Source: Wenzhouxiangella sp. XN201
Lineage (GTDB): Bacteria; Pseudomonadota; Gammaproteobacteria; Xanthomonadales; Wenzhouxiangellaceae
Assembly (NCBI RefSeq): GCF_011008905.1
Contig: NZ_JAAIVI010000017.1
Coordinates: 806,001-870,000 of the forward strand
Reading direction: 5' to 3'
Length of the DNA: 64,000 nucleotides
The notes beneath the pieces are model-generated. The model ran no database searches, had not been told where the DNA came from, and worked only from the letters and a program-made list of their open reading frames with translations. A program made the position numbers and the translations under genes. Within the stretch, counting starts at the first letter, position 1; each line of letters begins with the position of its first letter. This document shows positions 35,121 to 45,129 of the stretch, piece by piece.

Positions 35121-37763
35121 ATGGTCACTAACGTTGTTCGACTGATTGTCCCGGCCCTGCTGGGTGCATTCATGCTGTTGTTTCCGAGCGACGGCCTCCG
35201 GGCGCTCGGGCTCGGGGAGGCCCGCGTCGATTCCTGGCTGGGCCAGCCGTTGGATGTGTCCATTCGCCTGCTCGCGGCGGAGGGCGAAAACGTCGAGTCG
35301 CTGAGCGTCGGGCCGGCTGCACTGGCTGATTTCGAACGCCTCGGTGTGCCGAGCGAGTCGCTGGGACTGGGCCTGGAAGTCACCGTCGATCGCAGCGTCG
35401 AGCCGGCGCGGATACGCGTGCGCTCGCGCCAACCGGTCAACGATCCGATCGTCCAGATTCTGATCGATGCGCGCTGGTCAAGCGGCCGGGTTCTGCGCGA
35501 ATACACCCTGTTTCTCGATCCGCCGACGGTCGATTCCAGCGCGCCGGTTCGGCGTGTCGACGGCGAGCAAGCGGCGCCGGCCGAACGTCCCGCGCGCGAG
35601 CAGGCACCGGCCCCGACCCGTCCAGACGAACCCGCCGAGTCGCGTTCTCAGCCGGCCGAACGATCGGCCCCGGAAGCCCCTCAAGCCGGACGAGAGTCCG
35701 CGACCGACCGTTTTTCGCAAGACACCATCACCGTGGCGCCGGGCGACACGCTGTGGCGAATAGCGTCCGAATGGCGCCCCGATACCAGCCTCAGCATGGA
35801 TCAGGTGATGCTGGCCATCTTCAATCGCAACCGAGATGCCTTCCTGGGCGAGAACATCAACCGGCTGCGTAGCGACACCCGCCTGGACATGCCGGGCATC
35901 GACGAAGTCCGCACCGTTGATCGCGCAGAGGCCGAGCGCCGCGTGCGCGAGCAGATGAATGCCTGGCAATCCGGATTCGCGTCGGAAACGCCGGAGGTCA
36001 GCGAAGCCGCCATGCCCGAGGCCGAACCGGAACGTGAGACTGCCACGACGCCGACTTCCGGCGAGCAAGACACCGATCATCGGCTCGACGTGGTTCCGCT
36101 CGAAGATGAGCCCTCCGACGAGGGTGCGGCCGTTTCCGACGGCGAGATTCGCCGGGTACGCGGCGAACTGACTGAGATCGAGGACGAGATTTTCGCCGGC
36201 GGTCTCGAGCGCCAGGAATTCGACGACCGCATCGCCGAAATTCACGATGCACTCGACCAGAGCGATCTGGCGGGCCTGGCGGTGGCCCAGGAATCGTTGG
36301 CCGAGCTGCAGGAGCGTCTGCGCGAGGTGCGCGAGGCCGAGGCAGCACAGGACGATGCACTGGCCGACACGGGCGACGGCGAGACCGCTGAGGCCAACCG
36401 CGTAGACGAGTATATGCGCGAGCTCCAGGGGCAGTTCGACGACGATGCCTCGGACTCGGACGCTGCCGAACCGTCTCCGGAAGAAACTGCAGACGCCGCA
36501 GAAGACACCGGAGACGTCGCCCGGAATGAACGGGTGTCAACGGAAGCGTCGGCCGACGACAGTCTGCCCGGCTGGCTGCTTCCGGCCGTTGGCATCCTGG
36601 TACTGGCCCTGATCCTGGCGGTTGTCGTGTTCTGGCTGCGTGGCCGGCGTGCTACGGACGATGAACCGCAGGCCGGTGAGGCCCGGGCCTTTACGGTGAA
36701 ATCGGCCCGATCCCGGGTTGCTCGTCATCCTACCGACTTGGCAGCGCATCTGGCTCTGCTGCAGGTGCTGGCAGATCGGGGGCAGACGGAGGCCTTTACC
36801 GACGCGTTCGACCGGATGTACCAACAGGTTGACGACGAATCTGATCCGAACTGGCAGGAGGCGGTGTCTCTGGCTGCCGCCCATGCCCCCGATCATCCGC
36901 TGCTGACGCCGCAGGAAACGTCGGCCGGGGATGAGGGCGACGAATATGATCGCCGCGCCGACGAGATGATCGGCATGCTGGAAGCGGACTCCGACGAGGA
37001 GGCGGCCGAGGAACACGAGGCCCGCGAGGAACAAGCGTCCACGGTTGAGAGTTACGACCTGAGCGGCGAGAGCGAAGCGGACGAAGAAGAAGTCGATCAC
37101 CCTGCGCCGGAGGCAGTGATCGAGGACGAGGATGCCCTGAGCGATGACATGGACCTGGCTGTATTGTCCGAGCGAGTCGATGATCCCTCGACCGAGCCGG
37201 GCCAGGACCGCTCATTCGATCGCGATGAGGGTGACCTTGATCTAGGCGGTTATGGCGAAGACGACGGATCGAGTGAGTCGGAACCTGCCAGCGGCTCGGG
37301 CGAGCCGACGGAGGAACTGCCGGACGAGGCCGCACCGGAGTCGGATCTGGATCTTGGTCCGGCGCGCGACCAGGAGGCCGACGAGATTTTCGGCGAGTCT
37401 GGCACCCGCGATGAGGAAGATCTGGATCTCGAGTTCACCTCGGACGTCGAGGGCGATCCCGAGCTGACCACTGATGGCGGCCTGGATTTCGAGCTTGACG
37501 AAACACCCGAAGCACACGGCGATGATGATTCCGCCGGGGCCGAGGCCACAGACGAGGCGGAATCACAGGCCGACGAACCCGATACCAGCGGTGACGAATC
37601 CTCCTCGCTCAGCGACGAGGATGCCGACGTCAAGCTCGACCTGGCGCGCGCCTATATCTCGGTCGACCTGGGCGATTCGGCGCGCAGTGTGCTCGAGGAA
37701 GTGGTCAGCGAGGGCAGCGCCGAAAAGCGGGCCGAAGCTCAGAAGCTGCTCGACGATCTCTGA
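35121..37763 (+). CDS. fimV: FimV/HubP-like polar peptidoglycan-binding protein
   Basis: An 880-residue inner-membrane protein. Its parts are: signal peptide, FimV N-terminal beta domain (about 30-135, LGEARVDSWLGQPLDVSIRL), a Pro/Ala-rich linker, a LysM domain (about 201-260, ITVAPGDTLWRIASEW) that binds peptidoglycan, one transmembrane helix (about 482-503), and a very acidic cytoplasmic region of Asp/Glu/Ser runs. It ends in the conserved FimV C-terminal TPR-like motif (VKLDLARAYISVDLGDSAR, then EAQKLLDDL). HubP/FimV proteins mark cell poles and organise type IV pili. It is followed by truA, as in Pseudomonas and Xanthomonas. Confidence 0.92.
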   Translation: MVTNVVRLIVPALLGAFMLLFPSDGLRALGLGEARVDSWLGQPLDVSIRLLAAEGENVESLSVGPAALADFERLGVPSESLGLGLEVTVDRSVEPARIRVRSRQPVNDPIVQILIDARWSSGRVLREYTLFLDPPTVDSSAPVRRVDGEQAAPAERPAREQAPAPTRPDEPAESRSQPAERSAPEAPQAGRESATDRFSQDTITVAPGDTLWRIASEWRPDTSLSMDQVMLAIFNRNRDAFLGENINRLRSDTRLDMPGIDEVRTVDRAEAERRVREQMNAWQSGFASETPEVSEAAMPEAEPERETATTPTSGEQDTDHRLDVVPLEDEPSDEGAAVSDGEIRRVRGELTEIEDEIFAGGLERQEFDDRIAEIHDALDQSDLAGLAVAQESLAELQERLREVREAEAAQDDALADTGDGETAEANRVDEYMRELQGQFDDDASDSDAAEPSPEETADAAEDTGDVARNERVSTEASADDSLPGWLLPAVGILVLALILAVVVFWLRGRRATDDEPQAGEARAFTVKSARSRVARHPTDLAAHLALLQVLADRGQTEAFTDAFDRMYQQVDDESDPNWQEAVSLAAAHAPDHPLLTPQETSAGDEGDEYDRRADEMIGMLEADSDEEAAEEHEAREEQASTVESYDLSGESEADEEEVDHPAPEAVIEDEDALSDDMDLAVLSERVDDPSTEPGQDRSFDRDEGDLDLGGYGEDDGSSESEPASGSGEPTEELPDEAAPESDLDLGPARDQEADEIFGESGTRDEEDLDLEFTSDVEGDPELTTDGGLDFELDETPEAHGDDDSAGAEATDEAESQADEPDTSGDESSSLSDEDADVKLDLARAYISVDLGDSARSVLEEVVSEGSAEKRAEAQKLLDDL

Positions 37764-37782
37764 TCGCAATCCGGGTCCGGGC

Positions 37783-38571
37783 ATGCGACTGGCCGCCGGA
37801 ATCGAGTACGACGGCAGCGGCTTCTACGGCTGGCAGCGGCAGCGCCAGTCGCCGACCGTGCAGGAATGCCTCGAATCGGCCCTGAGCCGGGTTGCTGACC
37901 AGCCGATCGTGGTGCACTGTGCCGGTCGCACCGACACCGGCGTCCACGCCCACTGCCAGGTCGTTCACTTCGACACCCCGGCCGAACGTCGGGAACGGTC
38001 GTGGGTGCTCGGCGCAAACACGCAATTGCATCCGGGTATCTCCACGTTGTGGGTGCGGTCGGTCGACGAGACCTTCCACGCCCGCTTTTCGGCCACGCGC
38101 AGGCGCTATCGCTATCGCATGCTCAATCGCTGGGTGCGCCCGGCCATCGAACGCGGCCGGGTTGCCTGGATTCGCCAGCCGCTCGATGCCGAGCGCATGC
38201 ACGAAGCTGCGCAGGCACTGCTGGGCGAGCACGATTTTTCCAGCTTCCGGGCGGTGGGTTGCCAGGCGAAATCCCCGGTGCGTGAGATTCACCGCCTCGA
38301 TGTGACCCGCCGCGGCAGTGAGGTGATCGTTGACATCGAGGCCAACGCCTTCGTCTACCATATGGTGCGAAACATTGCCGGCACGCTGATTCCGGTGGGC
38401 AAAGGCGAAAAGCCGGTGTCCTGGCCAGGTCAGGTCCTGGCAGCTGCCGATCGAACAGTGGCGGGGCCGACGGCGCCGGCGGAAGGCCTGTACTTCGTGG
38501 CGCCGACCTATCCGGACTACCCGCAGTTGCCGGTCGACCGGGAGATCGATTTCCCGCCCCGTCAGACGTGA
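37783..38571 (+). CDS. truA: tRNA pseudouridine(38-40) synthase TruA
   Basis: A 262-residue pseudouridine synthase for the tRNA anticodon arm. GIEYDGSGFYGWQRQRQ, the catalytic Asp in AGRTDTGVHAHCQVVHF, RRRYRYRMLNR, and FVYHMVRNIAGTLIPVG are the family blocks. The ATG at 37783 lies 19 bases after fimV. The open frame starts much earlier inside fimV, but homology begins here. The gene ends just before a phased inverted repeat that separates it from trpF. Confidence 0.95.
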   Translation: MRLAAGIEYDGSGFYGWQRQRQSPTVQECLESALSRVADQPIVVHCAGRTDTGVHAHCQVVHFDTPAERRERSWVLGANTQLHPGISTLWVRSVDETFHARFSATRRRYRYRMLNRWVRPAIERGRVAWIRQPLDAERMHEAAQALLGEHDFSSFRAVGCQAKSPVREIHRLDVTRRGSEVIVDIEANAFVYHMVRNIAGTLIPVGKGEKPVSWPGQVLAAADRTVAGPTAPAEGLYFVAPTYPDYPQLPVDREIDFPPRQT

Positions 38572-38578
38572 CGTTCCT

Positions 38579-38693
38579 GGAACCGCAGATTTCGCAGAAT
38601 TACGCAGATTGAACTAAACGATCTCGAACAATCGGTGAAACGTGTGGAAAATTTTTTCGAATCTGCGTGAATCTGCGTAATCTGCGGTTGCAA
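38579..38693. repeat. Phased inverted-repeat element, CGCAGATT type (copy 5)
   Basis: The left arm GGAACCGCAGATTTCGCAG carries a further CGCAGATT unit. The right arm has AATCTGCGTGAATCTGCG and ends TCTGCGGTTGCAA. A 50-base centre contains a run of six T. It begins 7 bases after the truA stop and ends 22 bases before trpF, so it interrupts an otherwise continuous cluster. Confidence 0.85.
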
Positions 38694-38715
38694 TGAACTC
38701 ATATCGGAAATCGAC

Positions 38716-39321
38716 ATGACCCGGGTAAAGATCTGCGGCATCACGCGCATCGAGGACGCACTGGCAGCAGCAACGGCCGGTGCCGACGCGATCGGGCTGG
38801 TGTTCGCCGATCAGAGTACCCGGCAGATCGATCCGGAACGCGGGCGCGCCATCTGCCGTGTGCTTCCGCCCTTCGTCACACGAGTGGGCCTGTTCATGGA
38901 CGCCTCGACCGAAGCGGTCGAAAGTATCCTCGACCAGGTGCCGCTGGACTGGCTGCAGTTCCATGGTCGCGAGGATCAGGATTTCTGCCGGCAGTTCGGC
39001 CGGCCGTGGATGAAGGCCCTGGCGATGGGCGGTGAGCGGCCCGATGATCCGGCGGACTACGAACTGGCTGATGCCCTGCTGCTCGACGCTCACGCGCCGG
39101 GACAGGCCGGCGGTAGCGGCGCAACCTTCGACTGGACCCGGGTGCCCAGGCTCGATCGTCCCTGGGTGTTGGCCGGCGGTCTGAACCCCACCAACGTGGC
39201 CGAGGCCTGCAGGCGTCTGAAGCCCGACGCGGTCGATGTTTCCAGCGGGGTGGAAGTCCGTCCCGGTGTGAAGAGTGATAAGCTGATTCATGACTTGATC
39301 AAGGCGGTAAGAAATGGCTGA
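38716..39321 (+). CDS. trpF: Phosphoribosylanthranilate isomerase
   Basis: A 201-residue TIM-barrel enzyme of tryptophan synthesis. The N-terminal [12 protein letters not shown] holds the catalytic Cys, followed by [36 protein letters not shown], and the phosphate-binding [15 protein letters not shown] and [14 protein letters not shown]. It overlaps trpB by eight bases, so the two are coupled. There is no sign of a Trp-rich leader peptide upstream, where a repeat element lies instead. Confidence 0.95.
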   Translation: MTRVKICGITRIEDALAAATAGADAIGLVFADQSTRQIDPERGRAICRVLPPFVTRVGLFMDASTEAVESILDQVPLDWLQFHGREDQDFCRQFGRPWMKALAMGGERPDDPADYELADALLLDAHAPGQAGGSGATFDWTRVPRLDRPWVLAGGLNPTNVAEACRRLKPDAVDVSSGVEVRPGVKSDKLIHDLIKAVRNG

Positions 39322-40537
39322 AACAGCCGAAAAGACAGCGGTTCCGACCCAATTGCCCGATGCCGGTGGCCACTTTGGCGTATTCGGCGGGCGCTTCGTT
39401 TCCGAAACCCTGATGGCGGCACTGGAAGAACTCGAAGCCGCCTGGCGCAAGAATCTGGCCGACGATCAATTCGTCGCCAGGCTCGATGCTGATCTGGCGC
39501 ATTTCGTCGGCCGGCCCTCACCGCTGTATTTCGCCGAGAACCTGACCCGCAAGACGGGTGGGGCGAAGATCGTGCTCAAACGCGAGGACCTCAATCACAC
39601 CGGCGCGCACAAGATCAACAACACCGTCGGGCAGGCGCTGCTGGCGCAGGCCATGGGCAAGCACCGCGTCATCGCCGAAACCGGGGCGGGTCAGCATGGC
39701 GTGGCCACCGCCACCGTGGCCGCGCGGCTGGGAATGAAGTGCGTGGTCTACATGGGTTCCGAAGACGTCGCCCGCCAGTCGGTCAACGTTTTTCGCATGA
39801 AGCTGCTCGGCGCCGAAGTGGTCAGTGTCGAGGCCGGCTCGAAGACTCTGAAGGATGCACTGAACGAGGCGATGCGCGACTGGGTGACCAACGTCGACGA
39901 CACCTTCTACGTGCTCGGCACCGTCGCCGGGCCGCACCCCTATCCGGCCATGGTGCGCGACTTCAACGCGGTGGTCGGGCGCGAGGCGAGGCGGCAAATG
40001 CAGGACGAGTACGGTCGCTTGCCGAACGCGCTGGTGGCCTGCGTCGGCGGCGGCTCGAATGCCATCGGCCTGTTCCATCCTTTCATCGGTGATCAGGAGG
40101 TCGAAATGTTCGGCGTCGAGGCCGCCGGCAGGGGCCTGTCCGGCCACGAGCACGCCGCCAGCCTGTGTGCCGGGCGCATCGGCGTGCTGCACGGCTCGCG
40201 CACCTACCTGCTCGACGACGACGCTGGCCAGATTCTCGACACGCATTCGGTCTCGGCCGGCCTGGACTACCCGGGCGTCGGCCCGGAGCACGCCTGGCTC
40301 AAGGATTCGGGCCGGGCGCAATACGTCGGCATTGACGACGAGGAGGCGCTGGCCGCCTTCCATGAACTGACCCGCAGCGAGGGCATCATGCCGGCGCTGG
40401 AGTCCGCGCATGCCATTGCCTATGGCATGAAGCTGGCCGCCGAGCGCGGCAGGGATGAAATCGTTCTGGTCAATCTCTCGGGCCGCGGCGACAAGGACAT
40501 CAACACCGTGGCCGAACTGGAAGGAATCACGCTTTGA
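39314..40537 (+). CDS. trpB: Tryptophan synthase beta chain
   Basis: A 407-residue PLP enzyme joining indole and serine. [20 protein letters not shown], the PLP Lys in [48 protein letters not shown] and [15 protein letters not shown] are all present, as is [16 protein letters not shown]. Translation starts inside the end of trpF and ends overlapping trpA. The two chains form the alpha2beta2 complex. Confidence 0.97.
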   Translation: MAETAEKTAVPTQLPDAGGHFGVFGGRFVSETLMAALEELEAAWRKNLADDQFVARLDADLAHFVGRPSPLYFAENLTRKTGGAKIVLKREDLNHTGAHKINNTVGQALLAQAMGKHRVIAETGAGQHGVATATVAARLGMKCVVYMGSEDVARQSVNVFRMKLLGAEVVSVEAGSKTLKDALNEAMRDWVTNVDDTFYVLGTVAGPHPYPAMVRDFNAVVGREARRQMQDEYGRLPNALVACVGGGSNAIGLFHPFIGDQEVEMFGVEAAGRGLSGHEHAASLCAGRIGVLHGSRTYLLDDDAGQILDTHSVSAGLDYPGVGPEHAWLKDSGRAQYVGIDDEEALAAFHELTRSEGIMPALESAHAIAYGMKLAAERGRDEIVLVNLSGRGDKDINTVAELEGITL

Positions 40538-41367
40538 ATCGTATCGATGCCCGTTTCGAAGATCTTGGCAAACGCGGCCGCCGCGCCCTGATTCCCTATG
40601 TAACCGCCGGCTACCCGGGGCCCGATGCCACGGTGCCGGTACTGCACGCGGCCGTGGAGGCCGGCGCGGACCTGCTTGAAATCGGCATGCCGTTTTCCGA
40701 TGTCATGGCCGATGGTCCCGTCATCCAGGAAGCCTGCGCGCGTGCGCTGGAGCAGGGGACGGGGCTTGAGCAGGTGCTGGCCATGGTCGCCGAATTCCGC
40801 CGCAGCGATGCGCACACGCCCATCATCCTGATGGGCTATGCCAACCCGATCGAGCGACGCGGCGTGGCGCGCTTCTGCGAAGAAGCCGCGGCGGCCGGCG
40901 TTGATGGCCTGCTGATCGTCGATGTGCCGGCCGACGAAGCCGGCGAAATGCGTGCCGAACTGGCCCGGCACGACTTGCACCAGATTTTCCTGGTCGCCCC
41001 CACGACCACGGATGCGCGGCTGAAGCGGGCCGCGGAGTTGGCCGGCGGCTTCCTCTACTACGTTTCGCTCAAGGGCGTGACCGGGGCGGCCAGTCTCGAC
41101 ACGGCGTCTCTGGCGCCGGCGGTCGAGCGCATCAAGGCGGCCGCCGGGGTGCCGGTTGCGGTCGGTTTCGGCATCAGCACGCCCGAGCACGCCGCCGCTG
41201 CGGCCCGAAGTGCCGATGCGGTGGTGATTGGCTCGGCCCTGGTCAAACGCCTGGGCCAGGCTGACTCGACCGCGGCTGCGGTGGCCGCTGCACGCGACTA
41301 CCTTGCCCCGATTCGTCAGGCCATGGACAATACCGCCTCTTCGACAAGCAACGTGGTGAGTGCCTGA
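40534..41367 (+). CDS. trpA: Tryptophan synthase alpha chain
   Basis: A 277-residue TIM barrel that releases indole from indole-glycerol phosphate. [18 protein letters not shown], the catalytic Glu in [43 protein letters not shown] and [13 protein letters not shown] are present. The start is a TTG at 40534 overlapping the trpB stop (TTGA), with AAGGAA 8 bases upstream. The next ATG would remove the N-terminal helix. The TTG start implies trpA translation depends on coupling. Confidence 0.95.
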   Translation: MNRIDARFEDLGKRGRRALIPYVTAGYPGPDATVPVLHAAVEAGADLLEIGMPFSDVMADGPVIQEACARALEQGTGLEQVLAMVAEFRRSDAHTPIILMGYANPIERRGVARFCEEAAAAGVDGLLIVDVPADEAGEMRAELARHDLHQIFLVAPTTTDARLKRAAELAGGFLYYVSLKGVTGAASLDTASLAPAVERIKAAAGVPVAVGFGISTPEHAAAAARSADAVVIGSALVKRLGQADSTAAAVAAARDYLAPIRQAMDNTASSTSNVVSA

Positions 41368-41368
41368 C

Positions 41369-42271
41369 ATGAGCTGGTTTCAGAAATTGATGCCTGCGCG
41401 GATTCGCACCGAAGGCTCGAACAAGAGCCGCAAGGTGCCCGACGGCCTCTGGACGAAATGCAAGGCCTGCGATGCCGTGCTTTACCGGCCAGAGCTCGAA
41501 CGCAATCTCAATGTCTGTCCCAAGTGCGACCATCACATGAGCCTGTCGGGCCGGGCGCGCCTTGACGCCTTTCTCGATGATGGCGATCACGTCGAGATCG
41601 GTGCCGATCTGGCGCCGGTGGACGTGCTCAAGTTCAAGGACACCAAGAAGTATCGCGACCGCCTGGTGGCCAGCCAGAAGGCCACCGGGGAGAAGGATGC
41701 TCTGGTGGCACTGCGGGGCCGGCTGCTCGAAATGGAGGTGGTCGCCTGCGCTTTCGATTTCCGCTTCATGGGCGGCTCGATGGGATCGGTGGTGGGCGAG
41801 CGCTTTGCCCGGGCTGCCCACGAATGCCTGGAACGGGAGTTGCCGCTGGTGTGCTTCGCGGCCTCCGGCGGCGCGCGCATGCAGGAAGGCCTGTACTCGC
41901 TGATGCAGATGGCCAAGACCTCGGCGGCACTGGCGCGCATGGCCGAGCAGGGCCTGCCCTACATCGTGGTGCTGACGCATCCGACCACCGGTGGTGTGTC
42001 GGCCAGTCTGGGCATGCTCGGCGACATCAACATCGCCGAACCCAACGCCCTGATCGGTTTCGCCGGTCCGCGCGTGATCGAGCAGACCGTGCGCGAGAAG
42101 CTGCCCGAGGGTTTTCAGCGCTCCGAGTTCCTGCTCGACAAGGGCGCCATCGACCAGATCGTCGATCGTCGCGAACTGCGCCAGCGTATCCACGGCCTGC
42201 TGACCATGCTGATGGCGCCGCGGCGTGCCGGCGAAGCGCGCGAAGGTGAGCTGGTCGAGCGCGAAGACTGA
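41369..42271 (+). CDS. accD: Acetyl-CoA carboxylase carboxyltransferase subunit beta
   Basis: A 300-residue subunit transferring the carboxyl group from biotin to acetyl-CoA in fatty-acid synthesis. The N-terminal zinc ribbon has four Cys (CKACDAV and NVCPKCDHH), followed by the crotonase-fold core with [38 protein letters not shown] and [17 protein letters not shown]. The ATG at 41369 follows the trpA stop by one base. It sits between trpA and folC in the conserved cluster. Confidence 0.96.
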   Translation: MSWFQKLMPARIRTEGSNKSRKVPDGLWTKCKACDAVLYRPELERNLNVCPKCDHHMSLSGRARLDAFLDDGDHVEIGADLAPVDVLKFKDTKKYRDRLVASQKATGEKDALVALRGRLLEMEVVACAFDFRFMGGSMGSVVGERFARAAHECLERELPLVCFAASGGARMQEGLYSLMQMAKTSAALARMAEQGLPYIVVLTHPTTGGVSASLGMLGDINIAEPNALIGFAGPRVIEQTVREKLPEGFQRSEFLLDKGAIDQIVDRRELRQRIHGLLTMLMAPRRAGEAREGELVERED

Positions 42272-42292
42272 TTCGCCCTCGGCCGCACGGCC

Positions 42293-43576
42293 TTGAACGA
42301 GACGCCCCCCATTTCCCCCGCTACGCTTGCTGACTGGCTCGAGCGCCTGGAACAGCGCGCCCCCGCTTCGCGGATCGCGCTGGGATTGGAGCGCGTCGAG
42401 CGGGTCTGGCGCGCGCTCGCCGTCGATCTGGCCGTGCCGGTGATCAGCGTCGCCGGCACCAACGGGAAGGGCTCGGTTGTCGCCATGCTCGAGGCCATGT
42501 TGAGGGCGGGCGGCTATTGCCCGTTTGCCTACACATCGCCGCATCTTCTCCAGTTCAACGAACGCATGCGTATTGGCGGGCGCCCGGCAGAGGATGCCGA
42601 CATCGTCGCCGCGCTCGACGCGGTGGAAGCCGCCCGAGGCGAGATCGCGCTGACCTATTTCGAACAGACCACCCTGGCGGCCCTGTGGCTGGCAGCCGAG
42701 CAGGCCGCGGACGCAGTCCTTCTCGAAGTCGGCCTCGGCGGGCGTCTTGACGCGGTCAATGTCGTCGACGCCGATGTTGCCGTGATCACGTCGATCGGAA
42801 TCGATCACGCGGAGTATCTCGGCTCGACACGCTCGGCCATCGGCCGCGAAAAGGCCGGTATCGCCCGGCCCGGCCGTCCGGTCATTGTCGGCGAGAGCGA
42901 TCCTCCGGAAGGACTGCGTACGGCGCTGCAGGAATGCGGCGCCCGAGTGCTGTGGCCGGGTGCGGACCTGAGCTGGCGCGAGACCGCCGGCGGGCTTGAA
43001 GTTCAGTGCCACGAACAGCGGCTGGAACTGCCGCGACCCGCGCTGGCCGGCCGCTGGCAACTGGGCAACGCGGCCTGTGCGGCGGCGGCCCTGCTGCAGC
43101 TCGAAGACATCCTGCCGGTGTCGGAAGCAGCCATGGCCGAAGGCCTGCTGCGGGTTCGCCTGCCGGGACGTCTCGAGCGCGTTCAGGACGATCCGGAAGT
43201 GATACTGGACGTGGCGCACAATCCTGCAGCTGCCCGCATGCTGGCCGGGTTTCTGGGACTGCCCGGCGGTCGCAGCACGGCCGTGTTCAGTGCACTGGCG
43301 GGCAAGGATGTGGCCGGTATCGGGCGCGAGCTCGATGCCTGCTTCGATCGCTGGTTGATCGCCCCCCTGGCGGGTGATCGAGGCCAGCCAGCCGGAAAGA
43401 TCGTGGACCAACTGGCGCACTCGCCTGTTTCCGGTTCGCGGGAAACGGTAGAATCCGTAGCTGCCGCGCTCGAGCGGGCACTGGCCGACAGCGGCCCCGG
43501 CGACCGGGTGGTGGTGTTCGGCTCGTTCCTGACCGTGGCCGAGGCCCGGATTGCACTTACACCGAAGGCGCACTGA
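42293..43576 (+). CDS. folC: Bifunctional dihydrofolate synthase / folylpolyglutamate synthase
   Basis: A 427-residue Mur-ligase-family enzyme that adds glutamate to dihydropteroate and folates. The ATP loop is SVAGTNGKGSVVAMLEAML, then YTSPHLLQFNERMRI, LLEVGLGGRLDAVN, SIGIDHAEYLG, and the C-terminal domain with ILDVAHNPAAARML. The start is a TTG at 42293, 21 bases after accD, with no strong ribosome site. The next in-frame ATG lies far inside the fold. It is followed by the SPOR-domain gene after five bases. Confidence 0.93.
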   Translation: MNETPPISPATLADWLERLEQRAPASRIALGLERVERVWRALAVDLAVPVISVAGTNGKGSVVAMLEAMLRAGGYCPFAYTSPHLLQFNERMRIGGRPAEDADIVAALDAVEAARGEIALTYFEQTTLAALWLAAEQAADAVLLEVGLGGRLDAVNVVDADVAVITSIGIDHAEYLGSTRSAIGREKAGIARPGRPVIVGESDPPEGLRTALQECGARVLWPGADLSWRETAGGLEVQCHEQRLELPRPALAGRWQLGNAACAAAALLQLEDILPVSEAAMAEGLLRVRLPGRLERVQDDPEVILDVAHNPAAARMLAGFLGLPGGRSTAVFSALAGKDVAGIGRELDACFDRWLIAPLAGDRGQPAGKIVDQLAHSPVSGSRETVESVAAALERALADSGPGDRVVVFGSFLTVAEARIALTPKAH

Positions 43577-43581
43577 ACGAT

Positions 43582-44604
43582 ATGGATAAGGTTCTCAAGC
43601 AACGCCTGGTCGGCGCCAGCATCCTGATTGCCCTGGCCGTCATCTTTCTGCCGATGCTGTTCGACGACGGTCGTGAGGATCGTATCGAGCAGCGTGAACT
43701 GGCGCTCGACGTACCCGAGCGCAGCGAGGGTGAACGGCGTATCCGGCGCTTGTCGCTGGACCCGGCCGAAGCCCGTCGTCCGGGTTCGGACGCGCAGGCC
43801 GAGCCGCCCGAAGCGTCCGGCGATGCCGAGCCGCGTCCGGAAAGCGGCGGCGAATCGGCTTCCCGACCGGTGCTGCCCGACACCGAGCCCGACGCCGACG
43901 CTGGCGATGATCGGGATCGAATCGGGGAACTGGCGGCGCCGGGCCAGGATGCACCCGATGACGAGTCCACGACGGAGCCTGAAATGCTCCCGGCCGAGCG
44001 TGAATCGGAGGTAGAAGCGGAAGCAGAAACGCCCGCAGATTCCGGCGTCGACGACGTTTCAGTTGCCGAAACCGACACCGAAGGCTCGGAAACGGTCGCG
44101 TCCGACAGCGGCGGCGGCTGGGTGGTGCAGGTTGCGGTGTTCGGCAACGTCGACACGGCCGCATCGATCCGCGAGCGCCTGCAAGAGCTCGGCCACGAAG
44201 TGATGGTTGATGTCATTGTCCGCGACCAGGCCGAGCTTCACCGCCTCAGGGCCGGGCCTTACGCCAGCGAGGACGATGCCGGGCGCGCCCGCGGGCAGAT
44301 TGCCGCCACCGTTTCCGGCGTCGAGCCGGTGGTGCGCCAGCTCGACGGGACCGCCGGCAGCCAGGACCGCAAGGGCATGGCTGTGCAGGTCGGTTCCTTT
44401 GCCAGCCGCAACAATGCCGAGCGTCTGGTGGGCCAACTTGCACAGGCCGGTTATGACGCGTTCATGCATGGCGAAGTCTCCGGTGGCCGTACCATCTGGC
44501 GTGTGCGTGTCGGCACCTATGAAACCCGGGACGAGGCCGAGCGCCTGCTCAAGACACTGATCGAGGAAGAAGGCCTGCAGGGCATCGTGGTTTCCCATCC
44601 ATGA
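43582..44604 (+). CDS. dedD: SPOR domain protein, DedD position
   Basis: A 340-residue division-associated protein. A short cytoplasmic start, one transmembrane helix (VGASILIALAVIFLPMLF) and a long acidic periplasmic linker lead to two SPOR domains, about 172-245 (GGGWVVQVAVFGNVDTA) and 262-338 (MAVQVGSFASRNNAE). SPOR domains bind denuded septal peptidoglycan. E. coli DedD has one SPOR repeat, so the duplicated domain is a difference. Its neighbours (folC, cvpA, purF) are the conserved ones. Confidence 0.88.
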   Translation: MDKVLKQRLVGASILIALAVIFLPMLFDDGREDRIEQRELALDVPERSEGERRIRRLSLDPAEARRPGSDAQAEPPEASGDAEPRPESGGESASRPVLPDTEPDADAGDDRDRIGELAAPGQDAPDDESTTEPEMLPAERESEVEAEAETPADSGVDDVSVAETDTEGSETVASDSGGGWVVQVAVFGNVDTAASIRERLQELGHEVMVDVIVRDQAELHRLRAGPYASEDDAGRARGQIAATVSGVEPVVRQLDGTAGSQDRKGMAVQVGSFASRNNAERLVGQLAQAGYDAFMHGEVSGGRTIWRVRVGTYETRDEAERLLKTLIEEEGLQGIVVSHP

Positions 44605-45128
44605 ACGCTGCGGACTACGCCATCCTCGGCATCTGTCTGGTGTCGATGGTGGTCAGCCTGTTTCGCGGCTTCATCCGCGAAGTGTTTTCGCTGCTGGTCT
44701 GGATTGCGGCTGTCTACGCCGCCCTGCAGGCGTCCGGACCGATTGCGGTGCAGCTCGAAGGCCTGATCGAAGTGCCTTCGGTGCGCGTGATCACTGCATT
44801 CGTCGGTGTCTTCGTGCTGGTGCTGGTCGTCGGAGGCTTGATCAACTTCCTGCTGGGCAAGCTGGTCGACAGCACCGGACTGAGCGGAACCGATCGCCTG
44901 TTCGGGGCCGTCTTCGGCGCCCTGCGCGGTCTGGCTATCGTGCTGGCAGCAGTCCTCGTGGCCGGATTTACGCCCTTTGTCGAGGACCCCTGGTGGCAGC
45001 GTTCGATACTGCTGCCGGAAATGGAGCGCCTGGCCGACTGGCTGGTGGCGTTCTTTCCCGAGTCCATCCAGGAATATCTGCCCGAAGAGGGCATAACCGA
45101 AAACGTCGAAATGGAGACTGATACCTGA
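44601..45128 (+). CDS. cvpA: CvpA family membrane protein
   Basis: A 175-residue protein with four hydrophobic helices. The N-terminus NAADYAILGICLVSMVVSLF and RGFIREVFSLLVWIAAVY carry the family pattern, as does GLSGTDRLFGAVFGALRGLAIV. CvpA was linked to colicin V production in E. coli, and its biochemical role is still unclear. It overlaps the dedD stop by four bases (ATGA) and is followed by purF after one base. Confidence 0.92.
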   Translation: MNAADYAILGICLVSMVVSLFRGFIREVFSLLVWIAAVYAALQASGPIAVQLEGLIEVPSVRVITAFVGVFVLVLVVGGLINFLLGKLVDSTGLSGTDRLFGAVFGALRGLAIVLAAVLVAGFTPFVEDPWWQRSILLPEMERLADWLVAFFPESIQEYLPEEGITENVEMETDT

Positions 45129-45129
45129 C

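Noticed and set aside
37474-37782. Upstream extension of truA within fimV
   Set aside because: The extra 100 residues are an out-of-frame reading of the acidic end of fimV; TruA homology begins at 37783.
38579-38715. Tryptophan attenuator before trpF
   Set aside because: No leader peptide with adjacent Trp codons and no mutually exclusive hairpins; the region is the copy 5 repeat element.
41243-43573. Long open frame of 776 codons antisense to trpA, accD and folC
   Set aside because: It lies opposite three strongly identified genes; its translation is low-complexity His/Gln/Arg-rich with no motif. It is a by-product of high GC in the opposite strand.
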